Origin: Rhodocyclales bacterium
GTDB lineage: Bacteria; Pseudomonadota; Gammaproteobacteria; Burkholderiales; Rhodocyclaceae
Direction: 5' to 3'
DNA: 8,025 nt
NCBI GenBank assembly: GCA_021286885.1
Contig: JAJTBM010000122.1
Location: 1-8,025 of the forward strand
Below the pieces are notes generated by a model. The model was not told the origin of the DNA and did not search any database. It saw only the letters and a list, made by a program, of their open reading frames with translations. The position numbers were made by a program, and so were the translations under genes. Below, piece by piece: positions 1 through 6,565 of the stretch; the first letter of the stretch is position 1, and every line of letters starts with the position of its first letter.

Positions 1-65
1 CGTTGAGTCCCTGAAACCATCCAAGCCTACGTGAAGATTATCCTCTCACCACACTACGCCTGCGT

Positions 66-605
66 ATGGTGATATGCCCACAGACCCCGCCCATGCCATT
101 GATTTACAGTTTTTCCCCGGTCATCCGGGAAGGATGCGACACCCTGATCCTGGGTAGCATGCCCGGTGAGGCCTCCCTCAAGGCTGCAGAGTATTACGCC
201 CACCCACGCAATCAGTTCTGGCCCATCATTTTGAGCCTGCTGGAACAAGCCCATCCCCTGAGCTACCAAGAGCGCCTGAACTGCCTGCAGAACGCAGGCC
301 TGGGCTTGTGGGACGTACTGGGCGCCTGTACCCGGGAGGGCAGCTTGGATCAAGCCATCCAAAACGCGTCAGCCAATGATTTTGGCACCCTTTTGGCTCA
401 ACATCCGCATATACAGCGTGTATTTTTTAACGGAGCCAAGGCAGAGGCCCTGTTTCGCCGCCTGGTGCTGCCAAGCCTGCCCAAGCGCCCCTTGGCACTG
501 CAGCGCCTGCCCTCCACTAGCCCAGCCCACGCGGGCTGGAACCAAGCCCGCAAATTGGAAGCGTGGAGGGCTGTTATCACAAAGGATCAGGTTTCAAGCA
601 CATAG
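66..605 (+). CDS. DNA-deoxyinosine (hypoxanthine/uracil) glycosylase family protein
   Basis: A small single-domain base-excision repair enzyme of the uracil-DNA glycosylase superfamily, hypoxanthine-DNA glycosylase branch. Such enzymes remove deaminated bases, mainly hypoxanthine from adenine deamination, from DNA in the cytoplasm. Visible motifs in the 179-residue reading are LILGSMPGEASL (27-38), YYAHPRNQFW (43-52, with the Asn-containing stretch that serves catalysis in this branch), GLWDVLGACTREGSLD (80-95), FFNGAKA (120-126) and RLPSTSPAHAG (147-157, the second active-site motif). The length suits the family. The start is uncertain: ATG at 66 and ATG at 93 (protein beginning MPLIYSF, 170 residues) are both possible, neither has a clear Shine-Dalgarno sequence, and the first nine residues look unconserved. 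An in-frame stop at 12-14 limits the ORF. The gene converges on phaC and overlaps its 3' end by 19 bases. The family is clear; substrate preference (hypoxanthine or uracil) is inferred. Confidence 0.85.
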   Translation: MVICPQTPPMPLIYSFSPVIREGCDTLILGSMPGEASLKAAEYYAHPRNQFWPIILSLLEQAHPLSYQERLNCLQNAGLGLWDVLGACTREGSLDQAIQNASANDFGTLLAQHPHIQRVFFNGAKAEALFRRLVLPSLPKRPLALQRLPSTSPAHAGWNQARKLEAWRAVITKDQVSST

Positions 606-2320
606 CAGCCAGGCGCCAGCGCCAGGGCCGGATAGGCCTCGGTTGCACCCGGACGTGCCTCAACCAGCGGGCCGCACTGGGGCTGCAGCCAGCGCATCCA
701 ATCCTCCCACCAGCTTCCGGTATGCGCTTCGGCCTTACCCAACCATGTCTCCACGGTATCACTACGCCGCACCGGAGCCACCCGATACTCCCGCTTGGGT
801 GGCTGCACAGGAGGATTCACGATCCCCAGGATATGCCCGGAGCTGGACAACACGAAGCGCTTGGGACCATCCACATGGTTCATGGTACGGAAAGCCTGAC
901 GCCAGGGCGCAATGTGATCATCCTCCGCCGTCACCGCATACACAGGCTGCACCACCCGTTCCAGGTCAATCAACTCCCCGGCCACCTCGAGCACATCCTT
1001 CTGAATCAGCCGATTGTGCAAATAGAACTGCTCCAGATACCAGGCGTGCATTGCATACGGCATCCGGGTGCTGTCCATATTCCAGAAAAGCACATCGAAG
1101 GGTGCGGGGTGCTCTCCATACAACCAGCCATGAACCACGTAATGCCAGATCAGGCTATTGGAGCGTAGTAGCCGGAAAGCCGAAGCCATTTCCGCTCCAT
1201 CCAGATAGCCAGTCCGGGCCATATTACGGGCCAGATACTGCACGCTCGCCTCGTCGATGAATACTTCGATATCGCCCGGCTTGTGAAAATCCACCAGCGT
1301 GGTGAACAGGCTGTAATGGGCCACCGGCACATCAGCAGGGGCAAAATGACGATTCGCCCAGGCAAGGTAAGTAACCAGAGCCGTACCACCAATGCAATAC
1401 CCTACCGCATGCACCTTGTCCTGCCCGGACATCTGGCGTACGGCATCCACCGCAGCCTGGACGCCCCGCACCAGATAATCATCAAACCGGACATCCCGCA
1501 TTTCGGGGCCCGGGTTTTTCCAGCTGGTAATGAACACATCCAATCCCTGATCGAGCAAATAACGCACCATGCTCTTTTTGGAATTAAGATCCAGAATATA
1601 AAACTTGTTGATCCAGGGTGTCACGATCAGCACAGGCATTTGCCGAATCTGGGGGCGCGTAGGGGTGTAATGAATAAGCTCCAGCAGATCATTACGAAAC
1701 ACCACCTGGCCAGGCGTGGTTGCCAGATTGCCCCCCACCTTAAAATCCTTGGGGTCGGTCATCCGCACATTGCCTGCTTCCAGATCCGCCAGAAAATTCT
1801 GAAACCCCTGGAGCAGGCTCGCGCCCCCCGTTTCGCTCGCCTTACGCAGGGCTACCGGGTTGGTCAGCAGAAAATTGGTGGGCGCCACTGCATTTAGCCA
1901 CTTGCGCCACCAGAAAGCCGCCCGGCGTCTATCCTTTTGCGAAAGCCCCGGTGTTTCATACAGCATATCTTGCACATGATGGGTCAGGATCAGATACCAC
2001 TCCTTGATCAGATCCCAGGTAGGTGCCTCTTTCCAGACCGGATCAGCAAAACGGTTATCGTCCTCATGGGGCTTTACCGGGTCTGGACTGGGGAGCCCCA
2101 TGGCTCGCTTCCAGGTATGCATCTGCAGCGCCCACAAACTACCCGACGCCTTGAGCAAGGCATCACTCAACTCCTGCGGATGGGCCAGCCAGGCCAGCTG
2201 AGCATGCAGCAGCGGGGCGCTCATGCCCAAGGGGTCGAAAGTCGACTCAAAGGCATGATGAATTCCTTCAACAGTCTTGCGCGCGATGCCCAAAGGCATG
2301 GCTGTGGTGTGCTGGGTCAT
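587..2320 (-). CDS. phaC: Class I poly(3-hydroxyalkanoate) polymerase (PHA synthase)
   Basis: Polymerises (R)-3-hydroxyacyl-CoA into polyhydroxyalkanoate on the surface of storage granules. The 577-residue length fits class I synthases. The PhaC N-terminal region lies at about 80-240, including VTPWINKFYILDL (233-245), which is typical of the family, and is followed by an alpha/beta-hydrolase fold. The lipase-like box GYCIGG (307-312) carries the nucleophile Cys309. The expected Asp is Asp468 in EDDHIAPW, and the general-base His is His496 in SSSGHILGIVNPP, so the catalytic triad is intact. ATG at 2320 is preceded by AGGAGA five bases upstream, which supports this start. No phaA, phaB, phaR or phasin gene lies in the window, so monomer supply must be encoded elsewhere. 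The gene is divergent from the universal stress protein gene across 182 bases and may share its FNR-type site, but I see no convincing -10/-35 pair for phaC itself. Confidence 0.95.
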   Translation of the reverse strand: MTQHTTAMPLGIARKTVEGIHHAFESTFDPLGMSAPLLHAQLAWLAHPQELSDALLKASGSLWALQMHTWKRAMGLPSPDPVKPHEDDNRFADPVWKEAPTWDLIKEWYLILTHHVQDMLYETPGLSQKDRRRAAFWWRKWLNAVAPTNFLLTNPVALRKASETGGASLLQGFQNFLADLEAGNVRMTDPKDFKVGGNLATTPGQVVFRNDLLELIHYTPTRPQIRQMPVLIVTPWINKFYILDLNSKKSMVRYLLDQGLDVFITSWKNPGPEMRDVRFDDYLVRGVQAAVDAVRQMSGQDKVHAVGYCIGGTALVTYLAWANRHFAPADVPVAHYSLFTTLVDFHKPGDIEVFIDEASVQYLARNMARTGYLDGAEMASAFRLLRSNSLIWHYVVHGWLYGEHPAPFDVLFWNMDSTRMPYAMHAWYLEQFYLHNRLIQKDVLEVAGELIDLERVVQPVYAVTAEDDHIAPWRQAFRTMNHVDGPKRFVLSSSGHILGIVNPPVQPPKREYRVAPVRRSDTVETWLGKAEAHTGSWWEDWMRWLQPQCGPLVEARPGATEAYPALALAPGCYVLET

Positions 2321-2426
2321 GATTCTCTCCTGGGTTCATCGCCACGGCGCGCAGCCTTCTTGGCCAACACCGCCGATACGCACATGTGCACCGCACAAAT
2401 CCTGATCCTGAAAACCCGCAGATCGC

Positions 2427-2440
2427 TTGACCAGCATCAA
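2427..2440. promoter_or_regulatory. FNR/ANR-type binding site
   Basis: The sequence TTGAC-CAGC-ATCAA matches the FNR/ANR/CRP-family consensus TTGAT-N4-ATCAA at nine of ten conserved positions. Its centre (2433.5) lies 31.5 bases upstream of the first base of the perfect TATAAT at 2465. This is close to the roughly 29.5 bases of a classical class II FNR-activated promoter. No usable -35 element sits at the normal distance from that -10, as expected for an activator-dependent promoter. Being nearly symmetrical, the site could also act on divergent phaC. The regulator itself is not in the window. That the site is used is inference. Confidence 0.6.
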
Positions 2441-2464
2441 TCCCGGGTGGCTTAGAGACGGTCT

Positions 2465-2470
2465 TATAAT
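2465..2470 (+). promoter_or_regulatory. Promoter -10 box of the universal stress protein gene
   Basis: A perfect TATAAT hexamer 32 bases before the ATG of the stress protein gene. A transcript would begin near 2475-2478, giving a leader of about 25-28 bases that contains the AGGAG ribosome binding site (2489-2493). The bases where a -35 box with a 17-base spacer would sit (2442-2447) read CCCGGG, which is no match. The upstream FNR-type site probably replaces it. Confidence 0.6.
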
Positions 2471-2502
2471 GAGCTCACAGCGTTCCACAGGAGTGACATA
2501 CC

Positions 2503-2946
2503 ATGTTCAAGAATATTCTGGTCCCCACTGACGGTTCGGAGCTGTCCAGCGCCACTGTCACCCGAGCCGTCAGCTTTGCGCGGGAAGCCGGAGCGCGGAT
2601 CACCTTCTTCTACGCCCAGCCGGATTTCCCCATGCCCATTTACGGGGAAGGCGCCCTCATCGATCCGACCACACCAGAACAGTTTGCCAAGGCAGCGGCT
2701 GCCGAAGCCGCCACCATCCTGGAAAAGGCCCAAGCAGAAGCCACGGCGGGCGGAGTTGAATCCGTTACCGACACGGCTGTCAGCGAGATTCCATACGAAG
2801 GCATCATCCAGGCCGCTGAGCGGGATGGATGCGACCTGATCTTCATGGCCTCCCATGGCCGGCGCGGCCTCAAGGGCTTCCTGCTGGGGAGTGAAACCCA
2901 AAAGGTTCTGACTCACAGCAAGATTCCGGTGCTGGTCTACCGCTAA
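2503..2946 (+). CDS. Universal stress protein, UspA family
   Basis: A single-domain cytoplasmic Usp of 147 residues, the usual size. It opens with MFKNILVPTDGS, where Asp10 is the adenine-contacting acidic residue typical of ATP-binding Usps. It ends with the nucleotide-binding loop SHGRRGLKGFLLGSET (117-132), followed by KVLTHSKIPVLVYR. The phosphate-binding pattern G-2X-G-9X-G-S/T is present except that its first Gly is Ala116, a common variation, so ATP binding is likely. AGGAG at 2489-2493 sets the ATG start. These proteins support survival under starvation, oxygen limitation or other stress, and the molecular target is usually unknown. The gene has its own FNR-type promoter and its own terminator, so it is monocistronic, lying between divergent phaC and the convergent cco cluster. 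Pseudomonas aeruginosa has Anr-controlled Usps needed in anaerobic survival, a fitting parallel. Confidence 0.93.
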   Translation: MFKNILVPTDGSELSSATVTRAVSFAREAGARITFFYAQPDFPMPIYGEGALIDPTTPEQFAKAAAAEAATILEKAQAEATAGGVESVTDTAVSEIPYEGIIQAAERDGCDLIFMASHGRRGLKGFLLGSETQKVLTHSKIPVLVYR

Positions 2947-2994
2947 ACCTGCCCCCATCCGCATCCCACTCCGTGGGTGTAGCAGGCCCAACGC

Positions 2995-3028
2995 AAAAGC
3001 CCCGCAGCAGCAACGCTACGGGGCTTTT
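2995..3028 (+). terminator. Rho-independent terminator, probably bidirectional
   Basis: A perfect 10-bp stem pairs AAAAGCCCCG (2995-3004) with CGGGGCTTTT (3019-3028) around a 14-base loop, and the T-rich tail continues as GTTT. It begins 48 bases after the stress protein stop codon. Read on the - strand, the A-run on the left arm becomes a T-run, so the same hairpin can also end transcripts of the cco cluster arriving from the right. Confidence 0.88.
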
Positions 3029-3042
3029 GTTTAAACACCTTC

Positions 3043-3070
3043 GGTTTACCGTCCCCCATCAGGGGAAACC
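3043..3070. repeat. Small inverted repeat beyond the last - strand gene
   Basis: GGTTT (3043-3047) pairs with AAACC (3066-3070), and inside it CCCC (3054-3057) pairs with GGGG (3062-3065) around an ATCA loop, with six unpaired bases on one side. It starts three bases past the stop codon of the 88-residue protein gene on the - strand. It may protect the 3' end of that transcript. No T-run follows directly, so it is probably not the terminator itself. Confidence 0.35.
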
Positions 3071-3073
3071 GGA

Positions 3074-3340
3074 TCACAGCCGGGAGGCGGCCTCCATGCC
3101 GTTGGCCGGCAAATGATTGATTTCCGTGGCTCCGCGCTGAAAGAACAGCGTCACCAGACTGGAGCCTGCGCCAACCAGCCAAAACCCAAAGAAACCAATC
3201 GAATACGTTGCTATTGCCGACATGGCAACAGGCTCACCGAGCAAGTACGGCGTTTTAGGGTCAATGACCGTAAAAAACACTATTTCAGCCACTGCAGCCA
3301 CCAGAAAAGATGGCCAAAGAACCTGTATCAGCTTCAGCAT
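3074..3340 (-). CDS. Small two-helix membrane protein at the end of the cco cluster
   Basis: An 88-residue protein of unknown function. Two hydrophobic segments are visible at about 5-25 (LWPSFLVAAVAEIVFFTV) and 42-67 (IATYSIGFFGFWLVGAGSS and following), joined by a short loop with IDPKTPYLLGEP. The hydrophilic tail carries QRGATEINH. The reading frame is open further upstream (ATG at 3397), but the start at 3340 is clearly preferred because AAAGGAGGT, a near-perfect Shine-Dalgarno sequence, ends five bases before this ATG. The gene lies 53 bases after the 46-residue gene and in the same direction as ccoG and ccoH, so it is probably the last gene of the cluster. From memory, similar short proteins with an FFT-x-x-DP motif occur in other proteobacteria, but I know no assigned role. 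It does not resemble CcoS, which has a single N-terminal helix. Confidence 0.75.
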   Translation of the reverse strand: MLKLIQVLWPSFLVAAVAEIVFFTVIDPKTPYLLGEPVAMSAIATYSIGFFGFWLVGAGSSLVTLFFQRGATEINHLPANGMEAASRL

Positions 3341-3393
3341 GATCGACCTCCTTTGAGCAAAGCAGGGGGGCTGGGAACACCAGCCCCGGCAAA

Positions 3394-3534
3394 TCAACCG
3401 TGAGAGTGCTTTTCATCCTCCGCGATATGGTTTTTTGCGAAGCGATAGAGGTAACCCCCCATCACCAGGACAAAACCAATCGTAAACATGCTCAACAAAC
3501 CGATGTCAGTGCTGAACAGTTCTTTCCAGGCCAT
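3394..3534 (-). CDS. 46-residue single-helix membrane protein, DUF3149-like
   Basis: Too short for most gene callers, but well supported. GGAGGA sits five bases before the ATG at 3534, the frame closes with TGA, and the gene lies directly behind ccoH with a 15-base gap. The protein starts MAWKELFSTDIGLLSMFTIG, continues as one membrane helix (about 12-31), then a short basic/acidic tail with His residues (KNHIAEDEKHSHG). The FxTDxGLLS pattern before a single helix resembles the DUF3149 family of very short proteobacterial proteins, function unknown. I make this match from memory, not from a search. Its place in a cbb3 cluster suggests a small oxidase subunit or assembly helper, comparable in size to CcoM of Pseudomonas stutzeri, but with no clear sequence likeness. 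It is not CcoS. Confidence 0.75.
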   Translation of the reverse strand: MAWKELFSTDIGLLSMFTIGFVLVMGGYLYRFAKNHIAEDEKHSHG

Positions 3535-3549
3535 GATATTCCTCCATTT

Positions 3550-4083
3550 TTAATCGACAGGTTTTAAGTCCGCCGCATCAAGGCGAACCTGCGTCTCTGT
3601 GGGGAGGAATGCGGTCCCGTTCAGCCGCCAGCTGCGGGACTCATCTTCTATAAGGATTTTCCAGCGGGCACTACCCGGGGGTGCCAGAAGCTTGGCTTCA
3701 TAATGCCCCCCCTGCCCTGCCAGCGTAATTTTTTGATCCAGGCCGGCTTTGGTCGGGTGGGCCAGCGTAAACACGACAGTATCCGGCAACTTGACGCCCT
3801 CTCGAGCGTTCAGCTGGATACTGACACGATCTGCAGTGAAATTCACCTCCGCCTTCAAGCCCTCAACCTGGGCGGCCGCCGAACGGGCCAGGGTCTGGTT
3901 GATGGCCAGGCCCTGCTTGTAATAGTCGTCTGCAACCAGCCCATCAAACGAACTCACCGCAAGCCACATAGTGACAGACCCGGCAACTACCGCCGTGGCC
4001 GGCATGACCATCAGCATCCAGGTCCAGCGCTCCTTGTACCAGGGCTTGATCGTTTGAGGGGCAGAAGTGGCAGACGTATTCAT
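3550..4083 (-). CDS. ccoH: Cytochrome cbb3 oxidase assembly protein CcoH/FixH
   Basis: A 177-residue membrane protein with one N-terminal helix (about 22-45) preceded by KPWYKERWTW, and a periplasmic domain of about 130 residues. The DDYYKQGLAIN segment (52-62) is characteristic of the FixH family. CcoH is needed for stable assembly of cbb3 oxidase and associates with the CcoN/CcoO/CcoP complex. In many species it works beside the copper transporter CcoI. The gene starts 15 bases after the ccoG stop, so the two are co-transcribed. Its own Shine-Dalgarno is weak, suggesting translational coupling to ccoG. Downstream, where ccoI would usually be, lies the 46-residue membrane protein gene. Confidence 0.93.
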   Translation of the reverse strand: MNTSATSAPQTIKPWYKERWTWMLMVMPATAVVAGSVTMWLAVSSFDGLVADDYYKQGLAINQTLARSAAAQVEGLKAEVNFTADRVSIQLNAREGVKLPDTVVFTLAHPTKAGLDQKITLAGQGGHYEAKLLAPPGSARWKILIEDESRSWRLNGTAFLPTETQVRLDAADLKPVD

Positions 4084-4098
4084 GAATCAATCTCGGAT

Positions 4099-5532
4099 CT
4101 ATTGCGGTAAAAGGAAGACGGTCTTCTCACGAACATGAACCGAAGGATCATCCTCAGCCTTCACCTCAATGAAGATCTGATTGGAGCCGGGCTTTCCAGA
4201 CTCCGGCGGAGCCGTCACCTCGATGGTCACCGCCTTCAAGCCAGCTGCATCCACCTCGAAGGGACGCTCGGGGCTGATCTTGATTCCATCCAGACCCTCG
4301 GCCTTCAGCACGAAACGGCGCGGTGCTTCAGTCATGTTCATCACATGCAGATTGTACACGTTCGCAATCTGCCCACCTTCCACTTCCCGACTGAGGGTCG
4401 AGCGATCCTTGATCACATCCACCCGCAAAGTCGAACGGGTCGCCAGACCCCAGACAAAACCGATGCAGATGGCCAGCAGAACGCCTGCGTACAACAGCGT
4501 CCGGGGGCGCATCACGTGGGCCAGGATTTCCTTCCGACCCCAGTGGCGCTTCAGGGCGTTCTCGGTGGTGTAACGAATCAGCCCCTTGGGGTAATCCATC
4601 TTTTCCATCACCTGGTCGCAGGCGTCAATGCACGCCGCACAGCCGATGCATTCGTACTGCATCCCGTTCCGAATATCAATCCCGGTCGGGCAGACCTGAA
4701 CGCAGATGCCGCAATCCACGCAGCTTCCCTTGCTGACGCTCTTGGGATCAACGCCCTTACGCCGCGCGCCGCGGGGCTCGCCACGCTCTGTGTCGTAGGT
4801 GATCACCAGGGTGTCCGGGTCGAACATTACGCCCTGGAAGCGAGCATAGGGACACATGTACTTGCACACCTGCTCCCGCATCACGCCGGCAAAGAGGTAG
4901 GTGAAGCCACCGTAGAAGAAGATCCAGAACAGTTCCCAGGGGCCAAAACTGAAGGTGGCTGCCTCTTGAAGCAGTTCTTTGATCGGCGTGAAATAACCCA
5001 CCAAGGTAAAGCCTGTCCAGAGCGAAAAGAGTATCCAGGCACCGAACTTGGCCGACTTGAGGGCCAGCTTGCGACCACTCATGGGGGCCTGATCCAGCTT
5101 CATGCGCTGGGCTCGGTTACCTTCGATCTTTTCCTCGATCCAGGTAAAGATTTCGGTATAGACAGTCTGCGGGCAGGCATAGCCACACCATAGACGACCG
5201 GCTATCGCCGTAAAGAAGAATAATGAATACGCAGCGATGATCAGCAGGATTGCCAGGAAGAATACGTCCTGGGGCCAGAAAACCCAGCCAAAGATGTAGA
5301 ACTTGCGATTGACGAGATCCAGCAGAAACGCCTGCCGCCCATTCCAAGGCAACCAGCACAGGCCATAAAACAGGATCTGGGTAATCCAGACCATAGTCCA
5401 CCGCCAGGTGGCAAATACACCGGTCACTGCACGGGGATAAACCTTTTGCCGGACGGCATACAGAGTTTCTTCCATGTCACCGGAAGCCTTGGCGGCTCCA
5501 GCTTTTTTTGGGGCGTTTGTTTCTGGCTGCAT
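4099..5532 (-). CDS. ccoG: Cytochrome c oxidase accessory protein CcoG (FixG/RdxA)
   Basis: A polytopic membrane iron-sulfur protein that reduces copper during loading of the CuB site of cbb3 oxidase, as shown for CcoG in Rhodobacter. With the ATG start it has 477 residues, as usual. Membrane helices lie at about 47-64, 88-109, 164-182, 198-217 and 347-364. Two ferredoxin-type clusters are complete: CVDCGICVQVCP (Cys271, 274, 277, 281) and CIGCAACIDACD (Cys295, 298, 301, 305). Further conserved cysteines occur in CGYACP (116-121) and CKYMCPYARFQ (223-233). The C-terminal 100 residues form the FixG immunoglobulin-like domain. A TTG codon four codons upstream (5544) is the alternative start. 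Neither has a strong Shine-Dalgarno, so I prefer the ATG. The gene is separated from ccoP by 109 bases containing a strong hairpin. Confidence 0.95.
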   Translation of the reverse strand: MQPETNAPKKAGAAKASGDMEETLYAVRQKVYPRAVTGVFATWRWTMVWITQILFYGLCWLPWNGRQAFLLDLVNRKFYIFGWVFWPQDVFFLAILLIIAAYSLFFFTAIAGRLWCGYACPQTVYTEIFTWIEEKIEGNRAQRMKLDQAPMSGRKLALKSAKFGAWILFSLWTGFTLVGYFTPIKELLQEAATFSFGPWELFWIFFYGGFTYLFAGVMREQVCKYMCPYARFQGVMFDPDTLVITYDTERGEPRGARRKGVDPKSVSKGSCVDCGICVQVCPTGIDIRNGMQYECIGCAACIDACDQVMEKMDYPKGLIRYTTENALKRHWGRKEILAHVMRPRTLLYAGVLLAICIGFVWGLATRSTLRVDVIKDRSTLSREVEGGQIANVYNLHVMNMTEAPRRFVLKAEGLDGIKISPERPFEVDAAGLKAVTIEVTAPPESGKPGSNQIFIEVKAEDDPSVHVREKTVFLLPQ

Positions 5533-5574
5533 GATATTCGCCAATTAATAATATTCTAATATTTAAGACCAGAA

Positions 5575-5599
5575 ATTCCCCGGGGGCTACCCGGGGAAT
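5575..5599 (-). terminator. GC-rich hairpin between ccoP and ccoG (terminator or attenuator)
   Basis: ATTCCCCGGG (5590-5599 read on the - strand) pairs perfectly with CCCGGGGAAT (5575-5584) around a five-base loop. In the - strand direction it is followed by TTCTGGTCTTAAATATT, which is U-rich but interrupted. The stem is strong enough to stop or slow polymerase after ccoP, or to block 3' exonucleases. Because ccoG and ccoH lie just beyond in the same direction, partial read-through is likely, giving much structural-subunit mRNA and less accessory mRNA. Confidence 0.65.
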
Positions 5600-5604
5600 C
5601 TCTT

Positions 5605-5620
5605 GATAACGCATGTTATC
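5605..5620. repeat. Short inverted repeat GATAAC-N4-GTTATC
   Basis: Six-base arms GATAAC and GTTATC are separated by GCAT, 21 bases past the ccoP stop codon on the - strand and just before the larger hairpin. It may form a small tetraloop stem in the mRNA or be a protein-binding site. It does not fit the FNR consensus, whose GAT and ATC are four bases apart rather than ten. Confidence 0.35.
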
Positions 5621-5641
5621 GGTACAACAACTTACTGCGTG

Positions 5642-6565
5642 TTACTTCTTTTCTTCAGCCGGTGCTGCGGTGTTCTTGGACAGGCTCACGACATAGGCAG
5701 CCAGCAGGTGCACCTTGTCTTCACCCAGGAACTCCTTGAAGTTAGGCATCCGGTTGGTACGACCCTTGGTCACCGTCTCGATGATGGTGGCTTCAGCAGA
5801 ACCATACAGCCAGGTCTTGTCGGTCAGGTTGGGAGCACCAATGGCAGGGGTGCCCTTGCCTTCCGGACCGTGACAAGCCACGCAGTTCTGGGCAAAGATT
5901 TCCTTGCCGCGCTGAGCACGCAGGGAGTCGTGAGCCAGACCGGACAGGGAACGCACGTAGTTGGCCACGTCCTTGACACCATCGGCACCCAGCGCGGGGC
6001 CAAACGGGGGCATCATGCCCTGACGGCCACCCAGAATGGTGGTCTGAATGGTTTCGGGCTCGCCGCCGTACAGCCAATCGTTGTCAGTCAGGTTGGGGAA
6101 GCCCTTGGCACCCTTGGCGTCAGCGCCGTGACACTGGGCACAGTAGGTCAGGAACAGGCGCTGACCCATGGCATTGGCTTCCTTGTCGGCAGCCACAGCG
6201 TTCAGATCCATGCCACGATACTTGGCAAAGATCGGACCATACTTTTCAGCAGCAGCCTTTTGCTCGGCCTCCCACTGGCCAGCAGCAGACCAGCCCAGCT
6301 TGCCCTGGTTATCACCAAAACCGGGGAACAGAACCAGATAGCCGATGGAGAACACAATGGTCAGCCAGAACATGTACATCCACCAGCGGGGCAGCGGGTT
6401 GTTGTACTCCTGGAGCGTTTCGTCCCAGACGTGATCCTGCAGGGTCACAGGCCCGGTGGGACGCTTGGTGGTGTTAGACACCAGCACGAACACCACAAAA
6501 CCAATACTCAGGAACACCAGCACCATCACATAGGCGTTCCAGAAACCGCTAACAAAGTCAGCCAT
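5642..6565 (-). CDS. ccoP: cbb3-type cytochrome c oxidase subunit III, dihaem CcoP
   Basis: The membrane-anchored dihaem cytochrome c that accepts electrons from soluble cytochromes c and passes them towards CcoO and CcoN. The protein has 307 residues with two N-terminal helices (about 8-30 and 62-81), as in beta/gammaproteobacterial forms, linked by LQDHVWDETLQEYNNPLPRWW. Two periplasmic cytochrome c domains follow, with haem motifs CAQCH (142-146) and CVACH (228-232). Likely axial methionines are in QGMMPPFG (184/185) and NRMPNF (273). The start at 6565 (MADFVSGFW) places AAGGA seven bases upstream. ATG at 6571 is only two codons earlier but too near that site, and the longer reading to 6697 runs over ccoQ. 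The gene overlaps the 3' end of ccoQ by eight bases, which suggests translational coupling. A hairpin follows the stop. Confidence 0.97.
   Translation of the reverse strand: MADFVSGFWNAYVMVLVFLSIGFVVFVLVSNTTKRPTGPVTLQDHVWDETLQEYNNPLPRWWMYMFWLTIVFSIGYLVLFPGFGDNQGKLGWSAAGQWEAEQKAAAEKYGPIFAKYRGMDLNAVAADKEANAMGQRLFLTYCAQCHGADAKGAKGFPNLTDNDWLYGGEPETIQTTILGGRQGMMPPFGPALGADGVKDVANYVRSLSGLAHDSLRAQRGKEIFAQNCVACHGPEGKGTPAIGAPNLTDKTWLYGSAEATIIETVTKGRTNRMPNFKEFLGEDKVHLLAAYVVSLSKNTAAPAEEKK

Noticed and set aside
1..65. Sequence before the glycosylase gene
   Set aside because: No gene end, clear promoter, ribosome binding site or repeat can be seen in this short edge stretch.
376..1260. Open + strand frame (294 codons) across the end of the glycosylase gene and the phaC 3' half
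   Set aside because: It runs out of frame through the glycosylase gene and antisense to phaC, and its composition (many Pro, Arg, Ser, His) is typical of a shadow frame.
2380..2389. Perfect 10-bp palindrome GCACATGTGC upstream of phaC
   Set aside because: About eight such palindromes are expected by chance in a window of this size, and no regulator with this half-site is evident, so I do not call an operator.
2427..2432. TTGACC as a sigma-70 -35 box for the stress protein gene
   Set aside because: It is 32 bases from the TATAAT, far beyond the 16-18 base spacer; it is better explained as the left arm of the FNR-type site.
4135..5193. Long + strand open frame (352 codons) opposite ccoG
   Set aside because: ccoG on the other strand has two complete ferredoxin motifs and full length; the antisense product is His/Arg-rich and shows no domain.
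5604..5621. Possible second FNR site starting TTGATAAC after ccoP
   Set aside because: The half-site partner is at the wrong spacing (ten bases between GAT and ATC instead of four).
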